A DNA stretch of 64,000 nucleotides from Halobellus sp. Atlit-31R (GTDB taxonomy: Archaea; Halobacteriota; Halobacteria; Halobacteriales; Haloferacaceae): NCBI GenBank assembly GCA_003665935.1, contig QPLR01000001.1, positions 682,001 through 746,000 of the forward strand. Direction: 5' to 3'. The notes below the pieces were generated by a model that saw nothing but the letters and a program-made list of their open reading frames with translations, was not told the origin of the DNA and searched no databases. Positions 39,840 through 49,270 of this stretch are shown here, piece after piece; within the stretch, counting starts at the first letter, position 1; every line of letters starts with the position of its first letter. Made by a program: the position numbers and the translations under genes.

Positions 39840-40268
39840 TCACTCCGCGTCGGGGAACCCGCTGAGTTCGTCGACGGGCATCACCGAGTAGTCGACGCTG
39901 AGCGTGTCCTTCGTCGCCCGGATCTTGCCGACGAACGTCGAGATGTCTGCGAGGCCGCCCTCCAGGACGAAAAGCTCCATACAGCGGTGCTCGCCGACGT
40001 GGCTGTGGAAGTTCGAGGCGACGAGGTTCTCGTACTCGTGGCGGAGCTTCATCATTCGCTCTTCGACGTTCGTCGTCTCGTACTCGAAGACGACTGTCAC
40101 GACGGCCATCAGCTCTCTGTCCTCCAGCCGCTTGTCCTCGAACTCGCCGAGCAGATTCCGGGAAGCCTCGCGGACGACTTCGCTCCGGCCGGTGTAGCCG
40201 TGCTCCTCGGCGAAGTCGTCGATTCGTTCGACCAACGCTTCGGGCATCGAGACGCTGACGACGGTCAT
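39840..40268 (-). CDS. nikR: Nickel-responsive regulator NikR
   Basis: The 142-residue protein has an N-terminal ribbon-helix-helix (about 1-45) and a C-terminal ACT domain. All four nickel ligands of E. coli NikR have counterparts: His77, His88, His90 and Cys96. It should repress nickel-uptake genes when nickel is bound, but no nickel transporter is in this window, so it acts at a distance or on its own promoter. A TATATTAA sequence lies just upstream of its start on the minus strand. Confidence 0.9.
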   Translation of the reverse strand: MTVVSVSMPEALVERIDDFAEEHGYTGRSEVVREASRNLLGEFEDKRLEDRELMAVVTVVFEYETTNVEERMMKLRHEYENLVASNFHSHVGEHRCMELFVLEGGLADISTFVGKIRATKDTLSVDYSVMPVDELSGFPDAE

Positions 40269-40381
40269 ATATTAACTCAGGCACCCGTCGATATTAATCC
40301 CTAGGAGTCGGACACGTCTCGGCCCGACCCCGGAAGCCGAATCCGCCGCCCGCTCGCAGGTGCCGGGAGCGCCGTCTCCGC

Positions 40382-41119
40382 TCAGGAACTCGGGTCGCCG
40401 TACGTCGAGCGGAGCGTCTCCGCTAAGACGCTGTCTCTGCGGAACACGACGTAGACGACGATGAACGGCTCGTCAGCGGGGCGGAGCACGAACACCGCAC
40501 GAGGCTGTTCGATCTCGGCAGGGACCGACTCGCCGCGGTCCGCGCGGCGCACGAGCGGGTCGAGCGGCGTCACGCCGGTTCGGAACTCCTCGAAGAGGTC
40601 GCGAGCGCCAGACTGCTTCGCGAAGACGTAGAGCGCGCCGTTGGGCTCGCCGTCGGTGTTCTTCGTCACGCGACCGTTCATCGCCGCGTTGTCGGCCTCG
40701 GCGACCATCCACGTCTGCGTCGCCGCCTCGAAGATGCCCGTGACGCCGTCGTAGAACTCGAAGACGGTGTCGGCGACGACGTCGACCGACTCGAACCGCG
40801 GGTCGCCGTCGGACCACGCCAGCGTCGCGTCGACGAGCACGCCAGCGTGCAGCCCGTCGACCGCGGCAGCGAGCTCGCCGCCGTAGCCCGTGGCGTCGAC
40901 GTACGTCGGCGCGAACGCCTCGTCTGGATCGCCCGCCTCCCAGGCTGTCGCTCTCTCGCCGTCACTCTCGGTCGACTCGCCCGTCGGCGACCCGCTTGCT
41001 CTCGCGTCGCTCTCGACTGCCTCGCCGCCGTCCGGCGGCCCCACCGACACGAGAAGCAGTTCGTCGAGGTCGCGGGGGCGTCCGAGCACGCGGTATCGGC
41101 CGCTCGTGGTGAGATCCAT
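40382..41119 (-). CDS. Conserved haloarchaeal protein (DUF6663-like)
   Basis: The 245-residue protein begins Thr-Thr-Ser-Gly-Arg-Tyr-Arg-Val-Leu-Gly-Arg-Pro-Arg-Asp. A disordered acidic insert (about 30-68) is followed by a mixed alpha-beta domain with Thr-Lys-Asn-Thr-Asp-Gly-Glu-Pro-Asn-Gly near 152. I recognise it as the DUF6663 family with moderate certainty; function unknown. It ends at 40382 and starts ten bases after the kdgK stop, so the two are probably one unit. Confidence 0.7.
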   Translation of the reverse strand: MDLTTSGRYRVLGRPRDLDELLLVSVGPPDGGEAVESDARASGSPTGESTESDGERATAWEAGDPDEAFAPTYVDATGYGGELAAAVDGLHAGVLVDATLAWSDGDPRFESVDVVADTVFEFYDGVTGIFEAATQTWMVAEADNAAMNGRVTKNTDGEPNGALYVFAKQSGARDLFEEFRTGVTPLDPLVRRADRGESVPAEIEQPRAVFVLRPADEPFIVVYVVFRRDSVLAETLRSTYGDPSS

Positions 41120-41129
41120 CAGCCGACAC

Positions 41130-42089
41130 TCACCGAGAGATGCCGCCGGCGTCGTCGGCGACGACGCGCTCGACCTCCGCGGGCGTGACGACCGCGAGGT
41201 CGCCGTCGAGCGTGCGCTTCAGCGACGCTGTCGCCGCGCCGTACGCGAGGGCGTCCGAGACGTCACCGCCGTCCGTGCGCGCCGCGAGGTAGCCGCCGAC
41301 GAAGGCGTCGCCGGTACCGATGGCGTCGAAGGTCTCGGCGTCGTAGACCGTCTGCTCGAACACCTCGCCGTCGTGAACCGCGATCGAGCCGTTGTCGCCG
41401 CGGGTGAGCACGACCGTCTCGAAGTCGAAGTCGTGGAGCAGACCGTTCGCCACTTCGACGGGGTCGCCGTCGCGGTCGAGACAGGTGGCCGCGTCGCGTT
41501 CGGCCGCGACGAGGACGTCGACGTGCGGGAACAGCGATTCGTAGCCCGCGTTCGCCTCGGCCGGCGTCCAGAGCTTCGAGCGGTAGTTCAGGTCGAACGC
41601 CGTGGTCACGCCCGCCTCCCCGGCCGCCCGGAGGAGCGCGTCGGTCGTCTCCGCGAGCGTCGGCGAGAGCGCCGGCGTGATGCCGCTGGTGTAGAAGTAC
41701 GACGCGCCGTCGAGCGCGGCCGCCGGCAGTTCGTCCGGCGTCGCCGTCGTCACCGACGCGTCGGCGCGATCGTAGATCACGTCGGTGCCGCGCGGCTCGC
41801 CGCCGTGTTCGAGGTAGTACGTCCCCAGTCGGGCGTCCGCGGAGTCGTCCCACGCGACGCCCGTCCGGACGCCGTGGCTGCGCAGTTCCGAGACGATTCG
41901 ACGTCCGAGCGCCGAGTCCGGGAGCTTCGAGAGCCACGCCGCGTCGCAGCCGAGCCGCGCCGCCGCCACGGCGACGTTACTCTCGGCGCCGCCGATCTGC
42001 GCGTCGAGTTCGCGCGTCCGTTCGAGACGCTCCCCCCGCGGCGGCGAGAGCCTCAGCATCGTCTCGCCGAAAGTCACGATATCCGCCAT
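41130..42089 (-). CDS. kdgK: PfkB-family sugar kinase, probable 2-keto-3-deoxygluconate kinase
   Basis: The 319-residue ribokinase-fold protein starts [11 protein letters not shown]. It has Gly-Gly-Ala-Glu-Ser-Asn-Val-Ala near residue 33 and the C-terminal PfkB signature [12 protein letters not shown] near 255, with the catalytic Asp. It resembles haloarchaeal KDG kinases that feed the semiphosphorylative Entner-Doudoroff route; fructokinase is an alternative specificity. It lies between the DUF6663-like gene and mutL. Confidence 0.87.
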   Translation of the reverse strand: MADIVTFGETMLRLSPPRGERLERTRELDAQIGGAESNVAVAAARLGCDAAWLSKLPDSALGRRIVSELRSHGVRTGVAWDDSADARLGTYYLEHGGEPRGTDVIYDRADASVTTATPDELPAAALDGASYFYTSGITPALSPTLAETTDALLRAAGEAGVTTAFDLNYRSKLWTPAEANAGYESLFPHVDVLVAAERDAATCLDRDGDPVEVANGLLHDFDFETVVLTRGDNGSIAVHDGEVFEQTVYDAETFDAIGTGDAFVGGYLAARTDGGDVSDALAYGAATASLKRTLDGDLAVVTPAEVERVVADDAGGISR

Positions 42090-42166
42090 ACTCGCCCGTT
42101 CTCCGACCGGCTACATAAGTTCCGGAGATTGGGGACGTCGACGGGAGTCGCGGTCGGGCGGGAGAC

Positions 42167-44689
42167 TCAGGCGTCCCGCCGGCCCCCGTGGCCCGGGTAA
42201 TCGCGCTCGAAGCGGTCGGCGATCTCGTCGCCGTCGATCGCGACGACGACGGGGCGGCCGTGCGGACAGGCGTAGGGGTTCTCGCAGTCGTCGAGCGCGT
42301 CCAAGAGCGCGACGACCGAACCCTCGGTGAGGGAGGTGTTGCCGGTCACGGAGGGGTAACACGCCAAGTCCGCGAGCAGGTCGTCGGCGACCGCTTCGAC
42401 CGTCTCCGCGCCGCCCTCCTCGGCGACGAACGCCGCGAGCGCGTCGCGCAGGAGTTCGGGATCGAGCGCCGCGGCGAACACCGCCGGCACGGTCTCGACC
42501 TCGACGGTGCGGTCGTCGACGCGCTCGGCGCGGAAGCCGAGCGAGACCAGCGCCTCGCGGTAGGACTCGAACAGCGCCGCCTCGCGCGCGGTGAGTTCGA
42601 GCTCGACGGGCTCGGCGAGCGCCTGCGTCGCCACGTCGCCGTCGAGTTCGCGCCGGAGCCGCTCGTAGTTCACCCGCTCGTCGGCCGCGTGCTGGTCGAT
42701 CAGGACCATCCCGGAGTCGGTCTCGGCGACGACGTACGTGTCGTGAAGTTGGCCGAGGATCCGCATCGACGGCAGCGAGTCGAAGTCGGGTTCGAGCGTC
42801 GCGGTCTCACCCCGGAGGTCGCGCTGGACCGTCGGCCCGACGATGCCCGTCGGCCGCGACTCGCCGGTGCGCTCCGATGGCCGGCCCGCGTCCGACGGCG
42901 TCGACTCCGCGTCCGTGTCGCCGCCGGCGTGGGTCGCCGTGTCCGGCTCCGCGTCGGTGTCCGCGACGGCCGTCCGGCTGCTGTTCGTGGGCGGGTCCGA
43001 CGGCGACCCGCCGGAGGTCGATTCGTCTGCCGGCGTCCGATCCGGCCCGCCGCCGGCCCCGCGGCGATTCCGGTCGCGCTCGCGGTCGCGCCCGCTCGCA
43101 GTGACCGTCCAGGCGTCGTCGTCCGTCGGGTCGACCGTTCGGGCGCGACCGCTCTCGGCGGTGTATGTGCTTCGGTCACTATCGTCGGTTTCTGCGATGT
43201 GGTCCCCTTCGTCGACGTCGCGACCCCCGTCAGTGTCGTCGTCCCCGTCGGCGTCGTCGCCCTCGTCGGGACCGACGCCGTCTGCCCCACCGCCGTCACC
43301 GTCGCCGGTGCTGGCGCGGTTGTCAGCGCCGCTTGCGGCGTTCGTCGGGGAGTCGGAGAAGCGGTCCGCGTCGAGCCGAGCGTCGGTGTCCGGCGTCGCG
43401 CTCGTCTCGCCAGTCTCGGCCACCTCGTCGCGGGAGGCACCGGCTGCCTCCTCCTGCCCGTCTTCGAGCGCTCCGCCGTGTCCGCCTTCGAGCGCTCCCT
43501 CTCCCGCAGTCTCGCGCTCACTCGGGGGCGAGCCGTGACCTGCGCCGCCGCGAACCTCCGTCGCGGGTGACTCGGGTTCGATCGCCGCCTCGTCGGGCGC
43601 AGAGCGGCCTCTGGGGGCCGACGAGCGGATCAGCCCCGCGTCGAGGAGGGCGCCCCGCACGGCGTCGGTGACGGCCTCGCGGACGCCGGCCTCGTCGTCG
43701 AACCGGACCTCCATCTTCCGCGGATGGACGTTCACGTCGACCGCGTCGGCCGGGACGTCGACGAACAGGACCGCGAAGGGGTAGCGGTCGGCCGCGAGCT
43801 GGCCGCCGTAGGCGTCGAGGACGGACTCCCGGAGCACGCGAGCGGTCACGTAGCGGTCGTTGACGAACGTCGAGAGGTACTCGCGGGTGCTACGGGTCGT
43901 CTCGGGGTGGCTGACGAGGCCGGTGACGCGCTCGATCGGACCCGCGGCCGGCTCGTGCGCCACCTCGATCATCGCTTCTGCGACCTCGCGGCCGTACACC
44001 GAGAGGACGGTCGAGCGGCGACTCCCGCGGCCCTCGGTCGCGAACACCTCTCGGTCGTCGTGCTCAAGCGAGATGGCGACGTCGGGGTTCGCGAGCGCGT
44101 AGTGCGTGACGACGGTGTTGACGTGGTCGAACTCCGTGGCGGTCGTCTTCAGGAACTTCCGGCGGGCCGGGGTGTTGTAGAACAGGTCGGCGACTTCGAC
44201 GACCGTTCCCTCCGGACAGCCCGCGGCACTGACCTCGGTCACCTCGCCGCCCTCGACGCGGAGCTCCGTGCCGACGCCGTCGCCGCCACGCGGTTTCGTC
44301 CGGATCGTCAACCGCGAGACCGCGCCGATGGTGTGGAGCGCCTCGCCCCGGAATCCGAGCGTCCCGACGCCGGCTTCGAGGTCGCCGATGTCCTCGATCT
44401 TGCTCGTGGTGTGCTCTTCGACCGCGCGCTGGACCGACTCCCGATCCATCCCGACGCCGTCGTCGCGGACGCGGACGCCTTCGGTCCCGCCGGCGTCGAC
44501 CGCGACCGAGATGCGGTCCGCGCCGGCGTCGAGGCCGTTCTCGAGTAGTTCCTTCACCACCGATGCGGGGCGCTCGACCACCTCGCCGGCGGCGATCTGC
44601 CGGACGGTCCGCTCGTCGAGCGCGCGGATGGTCGGCGTCGCGTCGGTCTCGTCGGCCGCCTCGGTCTCGCCGGTCCCGCTGTCGGTCAC
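42167..44689 (-). CDS. mutL: DNA mismatch repair protein MutL (endonuclease type)
   Basis: The 840-residue protein has a GHKL ATPase domain (about 20-345; Glu-Leu-Leu-Glu-Asn-Gly-Leu-Asp-Ala-Gly, Asp-Asp-Gly-Val-Gly-Met, Gly-Phe-Arg-Gly-Glu-Ala-Leu). An exceptionally long acidic disordered linker (about 350-620) follows, then a C-terminal dimer domain. Asp-Gln-His-Ala-x-x-Glu-x4-Glu at about 663-674 and Cys-Pro-His-Gly-Arg-Pro near the end are the metal-site motifs of nicking MutL proteins. The start is GTG at 44689, overlapped by the stop of an upstream frame. mutS lies upstream on the same strand. Confidence 0.96.
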   Translation of the reverse strand: MTDSGTGETEAADETDATPTIRALDERTVRQIAAGEVVERPASVVKELLENGLDAGADRISVAVDAGGTEGVRVRDDGVGMDRESVQRAVEEHTTSKIEDIGDLEAGVGTLGFRGEALHTIGAVSRLTIRTKPRGGDGVGTELRVEGGEVTEVSAAGCPEGTVVEVADLFYNTPARRKFLKTTATEFDHVNTVVTHYALANPDVAISLEHDDREVFATEGRGSRRSTVLSVYGREVAEAMIEVAHEPAAGPIERVTGLVSHPETTRSTREYLSTFVNDRYVTARVLRESVLDAYGGQLAADRYPFAVLFVDVPADAVDVNVHPRKMEVRFDDEAGVREAVTDAVRGALLDAGLIRSSAPRGRSAPDEAAIEPESPATEVRGGAGHGSPPSERETAGEGALEGGHGGALEDGQEEAAGASRDEVAETGETSATPDTDARLDADRFSDSPTNAASGADNRASTGDGDGGGADGVGPDEGDDADGDDDTDGGRDVDEGDHIAETDDSDRSTYTAESGRARTVDPTDDDAWTVTASGRDRERDRNRRGAGGGPDRTPADESTSGGSPSDPPTNSSRTAVADTDAEPDTATHAGGDTDAESTPSDAGRPSERTGESRPTGIVGPTVQRDLRGETATLEPDFDSLPSMRILGQLHDTYVVAETDSGMVLIDQHAADERVNYERLRRELDGDVATQALAEPVELELTAREAALFESYREALVSLGFRAERVDDRTVEVETVPAVFAAALDPELLRDALAAFVAEEGGAETVEAVADDLLADLACYPSVTGNTSLTEGSVVALLDALDDCENPYACPHGRPVVVAIDGDEIADRFERDYPGHGGRRDA

Positions 44690-44784
44690 GACGCGTCACC
44701 CGACCGGTGGTCGATCGTCGCACGCCGCAGTCGGTCGTCCCGTCGACGGATCGACCGGCGGCGCGGTCGCTCGTCCCAGCACAT
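44686..44784 (-). other. Candidate upstream open frame overlapping the mutL start
   Basis: ATG at 44784 opens a 32-residue Arg-rich frame that ends in TGA at 44686-44688, overlapping the mutL GTG as GTGA. An AT-containing GATTAG box on the minus strand is about 30 bases before the ATG, so a leaderless transcript would begin with this frame. Its composition is not typical of haloarchaeal proteins; coding is unproven. Confidence 0.35.
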
Positions 44785-44870
44785 AGATTACACAGACCGT
44801 GGTCGCAGACGCCCTAATCGTTACCGGTCGGTGTGGTCCGTTCGCGGACCACCGGGCCCCCCGATTCGGG

Positions 44871-47672
44871 CTACGGCTCGTCGAGCCGCTGCTTCCACTC
44901 CTGAACCGTGGTCATCAGTTCGATCGGCGACGTCTCGTTCAGATCGAGATCCGTCAGCTCGGCGGCGATCGCGTCCAGGTCCGGATCCGGGTCCGGGTTC
45001 AGCTCCGGATCCGGGTCCGACGGCGACGCTGCGATCCCCCCGGAATCAGTCGCGTCGTTTGCCGCACCGTCGGCTGTTCCGCCGTCGACCCCGTCGGATC
45101 GCCCCCCGTCGGTCGCCTCCGCGCTCGTCGTCTCCGCATTCGTCGTCTCGTCGACGAACTGCCCCGCCGAGAGGTCGAAGACCGCCTGCGTCGAGTCGCT
45201 TTCGCTGCCGCCGTCGCCGGTGCCGCGGGCCTCGATGGCTTCGTCGGCGCGGAGGCGGGCGAGCACCTCGTCGGCGCGGGAGACGACCGGATCGGGGACG
45301 CCGGCCAACTCCGCGACGTGGACGCCGTAGGACCGGTCCGTGGGGCCGTCCTCGATCGTGCGGAGGAAGGTCACGTCGTCGGACGCGTCGTCGACCGCGA
45401 CGTGGACGTTCGCGACGCGGTCGAGATGTTCCGCCAGCGACGTGAGCTCGTGGTAGTGCGTCGCAAACAGCGTCTTCGCGCGGACCTCGTTGTGGAGGTA
45501 CTCCGTCGCGGCCCACGCGATCGAGATGCCGTCGTACGTCGCCGTCCCACGCCCGACCTCGTCGAGGATGACGAGCGAGTCCGACGACGCCGAGTGGAGG
45601 ATGTTCGAGAGCTCCTGCATCTCGACCATAAACGTCGAGCGCCCCTGTGCGAGTTCGTCGAGCGCGCCGACGCGGGTGTAGATGCCGTCGACGACGCCGA
45701 CGGTCGCCGCCCGCGCCGGGACGAAGCTGCCGACCTGCGCGAGCAGCGTGACGAGCGCGACTTGCCGCATATACGTCGACTTCCCGCTCATATTCGGGCC
45801 GGTGACGATGAGGAACTCCCGGTCGTCGTCCATCCGGAGATCGTTGGGGACGAACTCGGTGGTCTGCTCGACGACGGGGTGTCGCCCGGCGTCGATCCGC
45901 AGCGGCCCGGCGTCGGTCAGCTCCGGCCGCGTCCAGTCGTTGCCGGCGGCGTGGGTCGCGAGCGACGCCAGCGCGTCCACCTCCGCGAGCGCGCGGCCGA
46001 CGTCCTGCAGGAGTTCGGCGTGGGCGGCGACGCGCTCGCGGAGATCGCAGAAGAGCTCGTACTCCAAGTCGCCGCGGGCGTCTTCGAGTCTGAGGATCTC
46101 CCGTTCGCGCTCGGCCAGCTCGTCGGTGACGAACCGTTTCGAGTTCTTCAGCGTCTTGATCTCGCGGTAGTGCTCGGGCACCTGATCGGCGACGGACTTA
46201 CCCACCTGGATGTAGTGGCCGTCGGTCTTGTTCCGGTCGACGGTGACGTGGCTGAGCCCGTGCTGGCGTTTCTCGCGCTCGGCGAGGGTGTCGATCCACT
46301 CCTGGGCCGATTCGTGGCGGTCAAGCAGATCGTCGAGTTCGTCGTCGTAGCCGCGGCGGAACAGCCCGCCCCGCGTCACGGTCTTCGGCGGGTCCGCGGC
46401 GAGCGCGGCGTCGAGTTCCTCGCGCACGCGAGCGGCGGTGTCGCGGTCGGGGCGCTCGACGATCGCCGCGAGCGGTGAGGAGTCGAGCCGGGAGTCGGCG
46501 ATCGCGTCCGCGACGTCCGGCAGGATTCCGAGCGTGTCGCGGACGGCGAGCAGATCCGCGGCGTCGGCGCTTCCGGACGCGGCTCTGGCGGCCAGCCGTT
46601 CGAGGTCGTAGCCGCCGTCGAGCGCCTCCCGAACGCGTTCGCGGGCGAGCGCCGCCGCCGCGAGTGCGTCGACGCAGTCGAGACGGCGGGTCAGTTCGGT
46701 CCGGTCGCGCCGCGGGCGCGTCACCCACTCCCGGAGGAGCCGCCCGCCCGGGCTCGTCACCGTGTGGTCGATCGTGTCGACGAGCGTGCCGTCGCGCTCG
46801 CCCTGCATCGTCTCCGTGAGTTCGAGGTTGCGCTGGGTCGTCGCGTCGAGTTCGAGGTGATCGCTCGTCTCGAACGCGCGCAGCCGCGTCATCGACGGCA
46901 ACACGCCCGCGCCGGTCTCGTCGACGTACCGGAGGACCGCACCCGCGGCACGGATCGCCGCCTCGCTCCGGAGACCGACGCTGTCGAGCGTCTCGCTCCC
47001 GAAGTGCTCGGTGAGGCGGTGTCTCGCCCGGCCCGGCGCGAAGGCGTCGACCTCGAAGAGCGAGACGGTCGCGTCGGTCTCGGTTCGGAGCCGCCGAACG
47101 AGGGCGTCGTCGCCGCGGACGTCCGGACCCGGGAGGATCTCTACCGGTCCGAATCGGTAGAGCTCCGCGAGCGCGTCGTCGGAGTCGGCCGCGGTCGTGA
47201 CGAGGAACTGCCCGGTCGTCGCGTCCGCGAACGCGAGCCCGACGCCGTCGGTTCCGGACGCACCGCCACCGGCTCGCCCGTCTCCACCCGCCGGGGGATC
47301 GCCGACGACCGCGGCGATGTATCGTGCGTCTGCGTCGTCGGTCTCCAGGAGCGTCCCGGGCGTGACGACCCGCGTGATCCGGCGGTAGTGGTCGCCGCCG
47401 TCGTCTTCGAACTGGTCGGCGACGGCGACGCGGTAGCCGCGTTCGACGAGCGCCTTCAGATACGGCGTGAGATCGTCGACGGGGACGCCGGCCATCGGGT
47501 ACGACGAGCCGTGCGAGGACTTCTCGGAGATCTTCAGCTCGAGCTCCTCGCCCACCAGCTCGGCGTCGTCCGCGAAGAACTCGTAGAAGTCGCCGCACTG
47601 CATCGTCAGCACGTCCGCGTCGGTGTCGGACTTCAGAGAGAGAAACTCCTCGACGATTCCCTGCGAGGCCAT
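44871..47672 (-). CDS. mutS: DNA mismatch repair protein MutS
   Basis: The 933-residue protein has the full MutS I-V order. The N-terminal mismatch-binding Gly-Asp-Phe-Tyr-Glu-Phe-Phe sits near residue 27. The ATPase has Walker A Gly-Pro-Asn-Met-Ser-Gly-Lys-Ser-Thr near 627, a Leu-Asp-Glu-Val-Gly-Arg-Gly-Thr Walker B near 700, and Thr-His-Tyr-His-Glu near 735. A disordered Ser/Thr/Asp-rich insert (about 815-895) separates the ATPase from a short C-terminal helix. mutL follows after 181 bp. A GTTTTATCC promoter box lies about 28 bases before the ATG. Confidence 0.97.
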   Translation of the reverse strand: MASQGIVEEFLSLKSDTDADVLTMQCGDFYEFFADDAELVGEELELKISEKSSHGSSYPMAGVPVDDLTPYLKALVERGYRVAVADQFEDDGGDHYRRITRVVTPGTLLETDDADARYIAAVVGDPPAGGDGRAGGGASGTDGVGLAFADATTGQFLVTTAADSDDALAELYRFGPVEILPGPDVRGDDALVRRLRTETDATVSLFEVDAFAPGRARHRLTEHFGSETLDSVGLRSEAAIRAAGAVLRYVDETGAGVLPSMTRLRAFETSDHLELDATTQRNLELTETMQGERDGTLVDTIDHTVTSPGGRLLREWVTRPRRDRTELTRRLDCVDALAAAALARERVREALDGGYDLERLAARAASGSADAADLLAVRDTLGILPDVADAIADSRLDSSPLAAIVERPDRDTAARVREELDAALAADPPKTVTRGGLFRRGYDDELDDLLDRHESAQEWIDTLAEREKRQHGLSHVTVDRNKTDGHYIQVGKSVADQVPEHYREIKTLKNSKRFVTDELAEREREILRLEDARGDLEYELFCDLRERVAAHAELLQDVGRALAEVDALASLATHAAGNDWTRPELTDAGPLRIDAGRHPVVEQTTEFVPNDLRMDDDREFLIVTGPNMSGKSTYMRQVALVTLLAQVGSFVPARAATVGVVDGIYTRVGALDELAQGRSTFMVEMQELSNILHSASSDSLVILDEVGRGTATYDGISIAWAATEYLHNEVRAKTLFATHYHELTSLAEHLDRVANVHVAVDDASDDVTFLRTIEDGPTDRSYGVHVAELAGVPDPVVSRADEVLARLRADEAIEARGTGDGGSESDSTQAVFDLSAGQFVDETTNAETTSAEATDGGRSDGVDGGTADGAANDATDSGGIAASPSDPDPELNPDPDPDLDAIAAELTDLDLNETSPIELMTTVQEWKQRLDEP

Positions 47673-47873
47673 ACGCGCACCTGGACGGCGCGCGGATAAA
47701 ACGCTGCGGTGTGGCCGTGGACTCCGCGCAAGCCTTTATTGCACATCGAGCGGCCAGCGCTCCCGTGACGTAGCCGCCATCCCGCGTCGGACTGCGATAG
47801 TTCGGCACGTCGGCGTGGGTATCGAGTGCGCGTGCCGACTGTTCGCTACTTTCGACTACGGCCGTCGCCGTCG

Positions 47874-48686
47874 TCAGTCGCCGCTGACCGTGCAGGCTGC
47901 CGTGTACTCGACGTCGTCGATCGAGTCGATGGGATCGTCGCCGCAGACCGGACACTCGGGGTTCTTTCGGTACGGGACGGTCTCGAAGGAGAGCTCCATC
48001 GCGTCGTAGAACAGCAGCCGTCCCTCCAGCAGGTCGCCGGTTTCGAGGACGAGTTTGACGGCTTCGGTGGCCTGGATGCAGCCGACTGTCCCGGGGAGGA
48101 CACCGAGCACGCCCGTGGTCGCACAGTCGGGCACAGTCCCAGGTTCGGGCGCTTCGGGGAACAGACACCGGTAACACGGCCCGCCGGGGACGAGCGTCGT
48201 CAACTGGCCCTCGAACTTGTAGATCGCGCCGTGGGCGATCGGGATCTCTCGCAGTCGGCAGAAGTCGTTCAGGAGATATCGCGTGGGGAAGTTGTCCGAG
48301 GCGTCGACGACGAGGTCGTAGCCGGGGACGACCTCCGCGACGTTCTCCTTCGCCAGTCGGGTCTGGTAGGTCTCGACGTCGACGTCGGGGTTCAGACCCT
48401 CGACGAACGCCGCCGCGCTCTCGACTTTCGGCTCGCCGACGTCGTCGTCGCGGTGGATGACCTGGCGCTGGAGATTGCTCCGCTCGACGACGTCGTCGTC
48501 GACGATGCCGAGCGTCCCGACGCCCGCCGCCGCGAGATACTGGATCACCGGCGCACCCAGCCCGCCCGCACCGACGACGAGCACCCGCGCGTCGAGCAGG
48601 CGCTCCTGTCCCTCGGGGCCGACCTCGTCCATAATGATGTGTCTGGAGTAGCGGTCCAGTTGCGTGGCGTCGAGCGACAGTGACAT
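47874..48686 (-). CDS. ubaA: Ubiquitin-like protein activating enzyme UbaA (E1-like)
   Basis: The 270-residue MoeB/ThiF-type protein has the nucleotide loop Gly-Ala-Gly-Gly-Leu-Gly near residue 40, Asp-Asp-Asp-Val-Val-Glu-Arg-Ser-Asn-Leu-Gln-Arg-Gln near 62-74 and the catalytic Cys188 in Pro-Asp-Cys-Ala-Thr-Thr-Gly. Zinc pairs are present (Cys-Tyr-Arg-Cys and Cys-Pro-Val-Cys). In Haloferax UbaA adenylates SAMP proteins for both protein conjugation and sulfur transfer to molybdopterin and tRNA. The catalytic Cys position matches that enzyme. No samp gene is adjacent. Confidence 0.93.
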   Translation of the reverse strand: MSLSLDATQLDRYSRHIIMDEVGPEGQERLLDARVLVVGAGGLGAPVIQYLAAAGVGTLGIVDDDVVERSNLQRQVIHRDDDVGEPKVESAAAFVEGLNPDVDVETYQTRLAKENVAEVVPGYDLVVDASDNFPTRYLLNDFCRLREIPIAHGAIYKFEGQLTTLVPGGPCYRCLFPEAPEPGTVPDCATTGVLGVLPGTVGCIQATEAVKLVLETGDLLEGRLLFYDAMELSFETVPYRKNPECPVCGDDPIDSIDDVEYTAACTVSGD

Positions 48687-48760
48687 ACCCCTACTCGGGG
48701 GTGGGAAGGGATAACTTCACGTGGAAAATCGTCAGTCGCCGCGACCGAGGAGGGGCGCGT

Positions 48761-49054
48761 TCACTCCGCGCAGCAGGCTTCCGCCTCGTCACCGTCGCCC
48801 TCGGCGGGGTGGGTCTCGGGCGCGTCGTCGGTGAGTTGATAGAGATTCTGTCGTGCGTCGGCGAAGTAGACGTCCTCGTCTACGACGTCGATTCCTTCCA
48901 GTCGCTCGAGTGCGTAGCGAACCGTCCGAGCCGAGAGCATCGACTCTTGAACGATCCCCTTCTGAGTCAGTGGGCCGTTGTACTCGAGTACTTTGAAGAC
49001 CAGTTTCGCGCTCGGCGGGAGGTCGTCGAGACTCTCCTCTGCTGCCTCTGCCAT
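48761..49054 (-). CDS. Small winged-helix regulator
   Basis: The 97-residue protein is a MarR-like winged helix (Ala-Lys-Leu-Val-Phe-Lys-Val-Leu then Ser-Ala-Arg-Thr-Val-Arg-Tyr-Ala-Leu-Glu-Arg-Leu at about residues 40-54). An acidic tail ends in Glu-Ala-Cys-Cys-Ala-Glu; the Cys pair could respond to redox or metal, which is a guess. TTTATCAC on the minus strand lies about 28 bases before the ATG. It is upstream of ubaA on the same strand, 74 bp away. Confidence 0.8.
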   Translation of the reverse strand: MAEAAEESLDDLPPSAKLVFKVLEYNGPLTQKGIVQESMLSARTVRYALERLEGIDVVDEDVYFADARQNLYQLTDDAPETHPAEGDGDEAEACCAE

Positions 49055-49270
49055 TACTACGATTCGAGCGGTCCAACGGTGATAAACCTTCGCGAGTTGG
49101 AACGAGCATTCAGCCGAGATTGCGGAGGTACAGCAGGTTACGCGGATGTTATCGGTGGAGAGAATCGAGACGAACGGCAGTGCTCGATATGGGGGAGGCG
49201 GGACGCGAGCGATCGGTCCCGGAGGCCTGAGCGCGGAGACGCTGGCTCGGAAGCGAGCGCGAGCCGGAGC

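Noticed and set aside
42188..43570. Long plus-strand frame opposite mutL
   Set aside because: Its Arg/Val-rich sequence mirrors the acidic MutL linker read backwards; no motif was seen.
47673..47873. A gene or small RNA in the gap between ubaA and mutS
   Set aside because: A CTTTATTG box is present at about 47733 on the plus strand, but no open frame with sensible composition or clear fold follows it.
49055..49270. A small gene between leuS and the winged-helix gene
   Set aside because: The gap holds the winged-helix promoter and short frames without a start, ribosome-binding site or recognisable sequence.
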